Shown piece after piece: positions 61,849 through 64,000 of a DNA stretch of 64,000 bases. Source of the stretch: an uncultured Aquimarina sp. (GTDB taxonomy: Bacteria > Bacteroidota > Bacteroidia > Flavobacteriales > Flavobacteriaceae); the NCBI RefSeq assembly GCF_947495315.1, contig NZ_CANLYD010000006.1:62001-126000 (forward strand), in the 5' to 3' direction. The position numbers and the translations under genes were made by a program. The notes under the pieces were generated by a model. It was not told where the DNA came from. It worked only from the letters and a program-made list of their open reading frames with translations, and made no database searches. Each line of letters begins with the position of its first letter. The first letter of the stretch is position 1.

Positions 61849-62919
61849 TTACAATGATGCATAATACTCAAAAGCATCGATGATCAAATCATCAGAAACA
61901 ATACAGTTATATTTTGCCTCACCAATTGTAGTAAGTAATACAAAATAGATATTTCCTTTTTCATTCTTCTTATCATGTACCAGTAGTTCCATGATCTCTT
62001 TATAATCATTAGGATCAATATCTACTTTAGGAAATGTGGCAAGAATTACCTGGCTGATTATGATAAGTTCTTCTTCCTTCAAAGATAACTGTGCTGCAGA
62101 AATAAATCCTTCCAGAATCATTCCGATGGCAATTGCTTCACCGTGCAGTAATTCAGGTTTTTCTGGATGTGTTAGATAAAAAGACTCAATAGCATGACCT
62201 AAAGTATGACCGAAGTTCAGGTATTTTCGAATGTTTTGCTCTGTTGGGTCTTCAAAAACAATTTTATTTTTAATAACCACAGAATCATAAATCAATTGAT
62301 CCAAATCATCAGTAGTTAATTTAGAAAGATCACTCATTTTTTCCCAATAAGCTCTATCCTGGATCAATCCGTGTTTTAGCATTTCTGCAAAACCACTGCA
62401 CATTTGATTGACAGGTAGCGTTCCCAAAAACTCGGTATCTACCAATACCATTTCGGATTCACTGATAACACCCACCATGTTTTTTAAGTTACCAAGATCT
62501 ACACCGGTTTTTCCGCCAACAGAAGCGTCCACCATCGCCAATAATGAAGTTGGAACATTGATGTAACTAATACCACGTTTATAAGTACAGGCAATAAAAC
62601 CACCAAGATCAGTTACGACACCACCACCAAGGTTTATGAGCAAGCTTTTTCTATCCGCTCCATATTCTGCTAATACACTCCAGATACTACTACAAGTATC
62701 GATGTTTTTATTGATTTCTCCTGGTTCAATTTCCAGAACTTCAATCTCATATTCCTTTTCTATTTTACTCATAAAATGAGCATAACAGTTCTGATAGGTA
62801 TTACTATCTACTAGAATAAAGATTTTAGAATGACTAGCTTTTTCTAAATAAGCATTAAGTGCGGTATAACATTCATCGTTAAAATATACGATAGAATCTT
62901 TAGAAACAATGGGCTTCAT
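61849..62919 (-). CDS. aroB: 3-dehydroquinate synthase
   Basis: Second step of the shikimate pathway, DAHP to 3-dehydroquinate; 356 residues. NAD-binding loop LLINLGGGVVTDLGGFIACTYKRG (about 93-116), PTSLLAMVDASVGGKTGVD, and zinc ligands in GFAEMLKHGL (Glu) and FGHTLGHAIES (His), with a third His in LLHGEAIAIGM. All are intact. It is divergent from proline dehydrogenase across a 166 bp gap. The shikimate output feeds chorismate to menF in this same window, though at a distance. Confidence 0.96.
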   Translation of the reverse strand: MKPIVSKDSIVYFNDECYTALNAYLEKASHSKIFILVDSNTYQNCYAHFMSKIEKEYEIEVLEIEPGEINKNIDTCSSIWSVLAEYGADRKSLLINLGGGVVTDLGGFIACTYKRGISYINVPTSLLAMVDASVGGKTGVDLGNLKNMVGVISESEMVLVDTEFLGTLPVNQMCSGFAEMLKHGLIQDRAYWEKMSDLSKLTTDDLDQLIYDSVVIKNKIVFEDPTEQNIRKYLNFGHTLGHAIESFYLTHPEKPELLHGEAIAIGMILEGFISAAQLSLKEEELIIISQVILATFPKVDIDPNDYKEIMELLVHDKKNEKGNIYFVLLTTIGEAKYNCIVSDDLIIDAFEYYASL

Positions 62920-62955
62920 AAAAGGTGTTTTTACAGGCGGTGAAATTAAGCAGAA

Positions 62956-62990
62956 TTTGTAATAAAATAAACTTCCAAGTTCTATATTTG
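62956..62990 (+). promoter_or_regulatory. Candidate promoter for proline dehydrogenase
   Basis: TATATTTG (62983-62990) matches TAnnTTTG exactly; TTTG (62956-62959) is 23 bp upstream, a little beyond the usual 19-21 bp spacing. It would give a leader of about 90 bases before the ATG at 63086. Confidence 0.35.
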
Positions 62991-63085
62991 TAGATATCTT
63001 AAAACAAATAGGTAGTAGGTGATAATACTATCATTATTTTAATGAATTTACTATAATTGTTACGAATCTTTAAAATTTGCACTTA

Positions 63086-64000
63086 ATGAAGGAACATACT
63101 TTGTTTGATAATACAGAAACCGCTTTTGCTTTAAAAAGTGATTCTGAACTCGAAAGAGCATATTTTCTTTTTAAAATGATCGCCAATGAACCTCTTGTTC
63201 GAATTGGTACTGCGGTTACAAATTTTGCATTAAAAGCTCATTTACCTGTACAAGGTCTGATTAGAGCCACAGTTTTTGATCATTTTTGTGGTGGTGTGGA
63301 TGAAGAGGATTGTATACCAGTAGTAGAAAAGATGTATACTAAAGGTAGAGTTTCTTCAGTATTAGATTATTCTGTAGAAGGCAAGGAAGAAGAAGCACAG
63401 TTTGATCACGTATTGGAGAAAACAATGGAAATTTTGGACTTTGTTGATCAAAAAGAAGCGATTCCGTTTGGGGTGTTTAAGCCTACAGGTTTAGGAAGGT
63501 TTTTAGTTTGGCAGAAGAAGACAGAAGGTACTGAATTATCTGTAGAGGAAGAAAAAGAATGGAGTAGGATAGAAGAGCGTTTTGATCAGGTATGTAAAAA
63601 AGCGTATGAATGTGATGTTCCATTGTTAATTGATGGCGAAGAAAGCTGGATGCAGGATGCTGCTGATGAGTTAGTAGCTAAGATGATGGTGAAATACAAT
63701 AAAGAGAAAGCAATTGTATATAATACATTACAGTTATATCGACACGACAGATTTGAATATTTGAAGAAGTTACAACAAGAAGCTAAAGAGTCTGGTTTTA
63801 AGATCGGAATGAAGATCGTACGTGGTGCGTATATGGAAAAGGAAAACGATCGCGCTGCAGAAAAAGGATACCCAACGCCAATCTGCGAAAGTAAAGCAGC
63901 TACAGATCTTAATTTTAATACTACTCTGGAGTATATATTACAAAACCTTGATGATATTTCTGTATTTATAGGAACCCATAATGAAGAGAGCTGTTATCAA
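63086..64000 (+). CDS. putA: Proline dehydrogenase, N-terminal part (gene runs off right edge)
   Basis: The first 305 codons of a flavin-dependent proline dehydrogenase (proline to pyrroline-5-carboxylate). ATG at 63086 begins MKEHTLFDNTETAFALKSDSELERAYFLFKMIANEPLVRIGTAV in the usual flavobacterial form. The catalytic barrel shows FKPTGLGRF, PLLIDGEESWMQD, YNTLQLYRHDRFEYL and GMKIVRGAYMEKEND, all typical of FAD-binding PRODH. Whether a P5C dehydrogenase domain follows cannot be seen; most relatives in this phylum are single-domain, so the putA symbol is provisional. Confidence 0.88.
   Translation, partial: MKEHTLFDNTETAFALKSDSELERAYFLFKMIANEPLVRIGTAVTNFALKAHLPVQGLIRATVFDHFCGGVDEEDCIPVVEKMYTKGRVSSVLDYSVEGKEEEAQFDHVLEKTMEILDFVDQKEAIPFGVFKPTGLGRFLVWQKKTEGTELSVEEEKEWSRIEERFDQVCKKAYECDVPLLIDGEESWMQDAADELVAKMMVKYNKEKAIVYNTLQLYRHDRFEYLKKLQQEAKESGFKIGMKIVRGAYMEKENDRAAEKGYPTPICESKAATDLNFNTTLEYILQNLDDISVFIGTHNEESCYQ

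Overview
The window is AT-rich chromosomal DNA of a marine-type flavobacterium (Bacteroidota, Flavobacteriaceae; the gene complement looks Aquimarina-like, an inference from family content only). Evidence: T9SS C-terminal sorting domains on secreted proteins, TAnnTTTG-type -7 promoter boxes, a fused E1 alpha/beta 2-oxoacid dehydrogenase, isolated menaquinone genes, PhnA, DUF2853 and CvfB-like proteins. No tRNA, rRNA, CRISPR array, transposase or integrase was found.

Layout. 1-2 kb: a GH31 glycosidase (cut by the left edge) behind a Gfo/Idh/MocA oxidoreductase. 2.4-7 kb: topoisomerase IV subunits parE and parC. 7-15.4 kb: a secreted GH11 xylanase, PhnA, TerC, a lipoprotein, an XRE regulator facing an M14 carboxypeptidase across five operator-like palindromes, an Lrp regulator and PEP carboxylase. 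15.5-21.4 kb: a run of small, mostly unrecognised same-strand genes separated by ~170-200 bp palindromic repeats. Each unit carries its own short inverted repeat (GTT... before the gene, ...AAC after it), which is the layout of an integron cassette array. No integrase is in the window, so this is CALIN-like. 21.4-30.5 kb: accessory single genes (CPBP protease, cupin, HxlR, P-loop kinase, AraC, S41 peptidase, DinB, NTF2-like) and a TetR operon with three alpha/beta hydrolases. 30.6-36.8 kb: menaquinone genes (hotdog thioesterase, menF, menD, menB) with DUF2853 and a CvfB-like protein. 36.8-49.8 kb: two paralogous coiled-coil membrane proteins, the E1 fusion, a large M1-like protein fused to an outer-membrane barrel, a secreted EEP-family nuclease/phosphatase, LOG and uvrA.

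49.8-56.3 kb is an accessory island. A two-gene Hachiman (HamAB)-like defence module lies between GC-rich repeat clusters, and a methyltransferase plus a lipoprotein lie between two ~250 bp direct repeats that share a 94 bp identical block. 56.3-62.9 kb holds a small cytoplasmic protein with a DASS transporter, several hypothetical proteins, a compact toxin/immunity-like array whose intergenic DNA keeps tiny remnants of toxin and immunity gene ends, and aroB. A proline dehydrogenase gene runs off the right edge.

The strongest leads are the cassette array with unusually long attC-like sites (15.5-20.1 kb), the toxin/immunity array with fossil gene ends (59.8-61.7 kb), the repeat-bounded HamAB island, and the five-operator cluster at 10.58-10.91 kb. 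All family assignments are from reading the translations; no searches were run.
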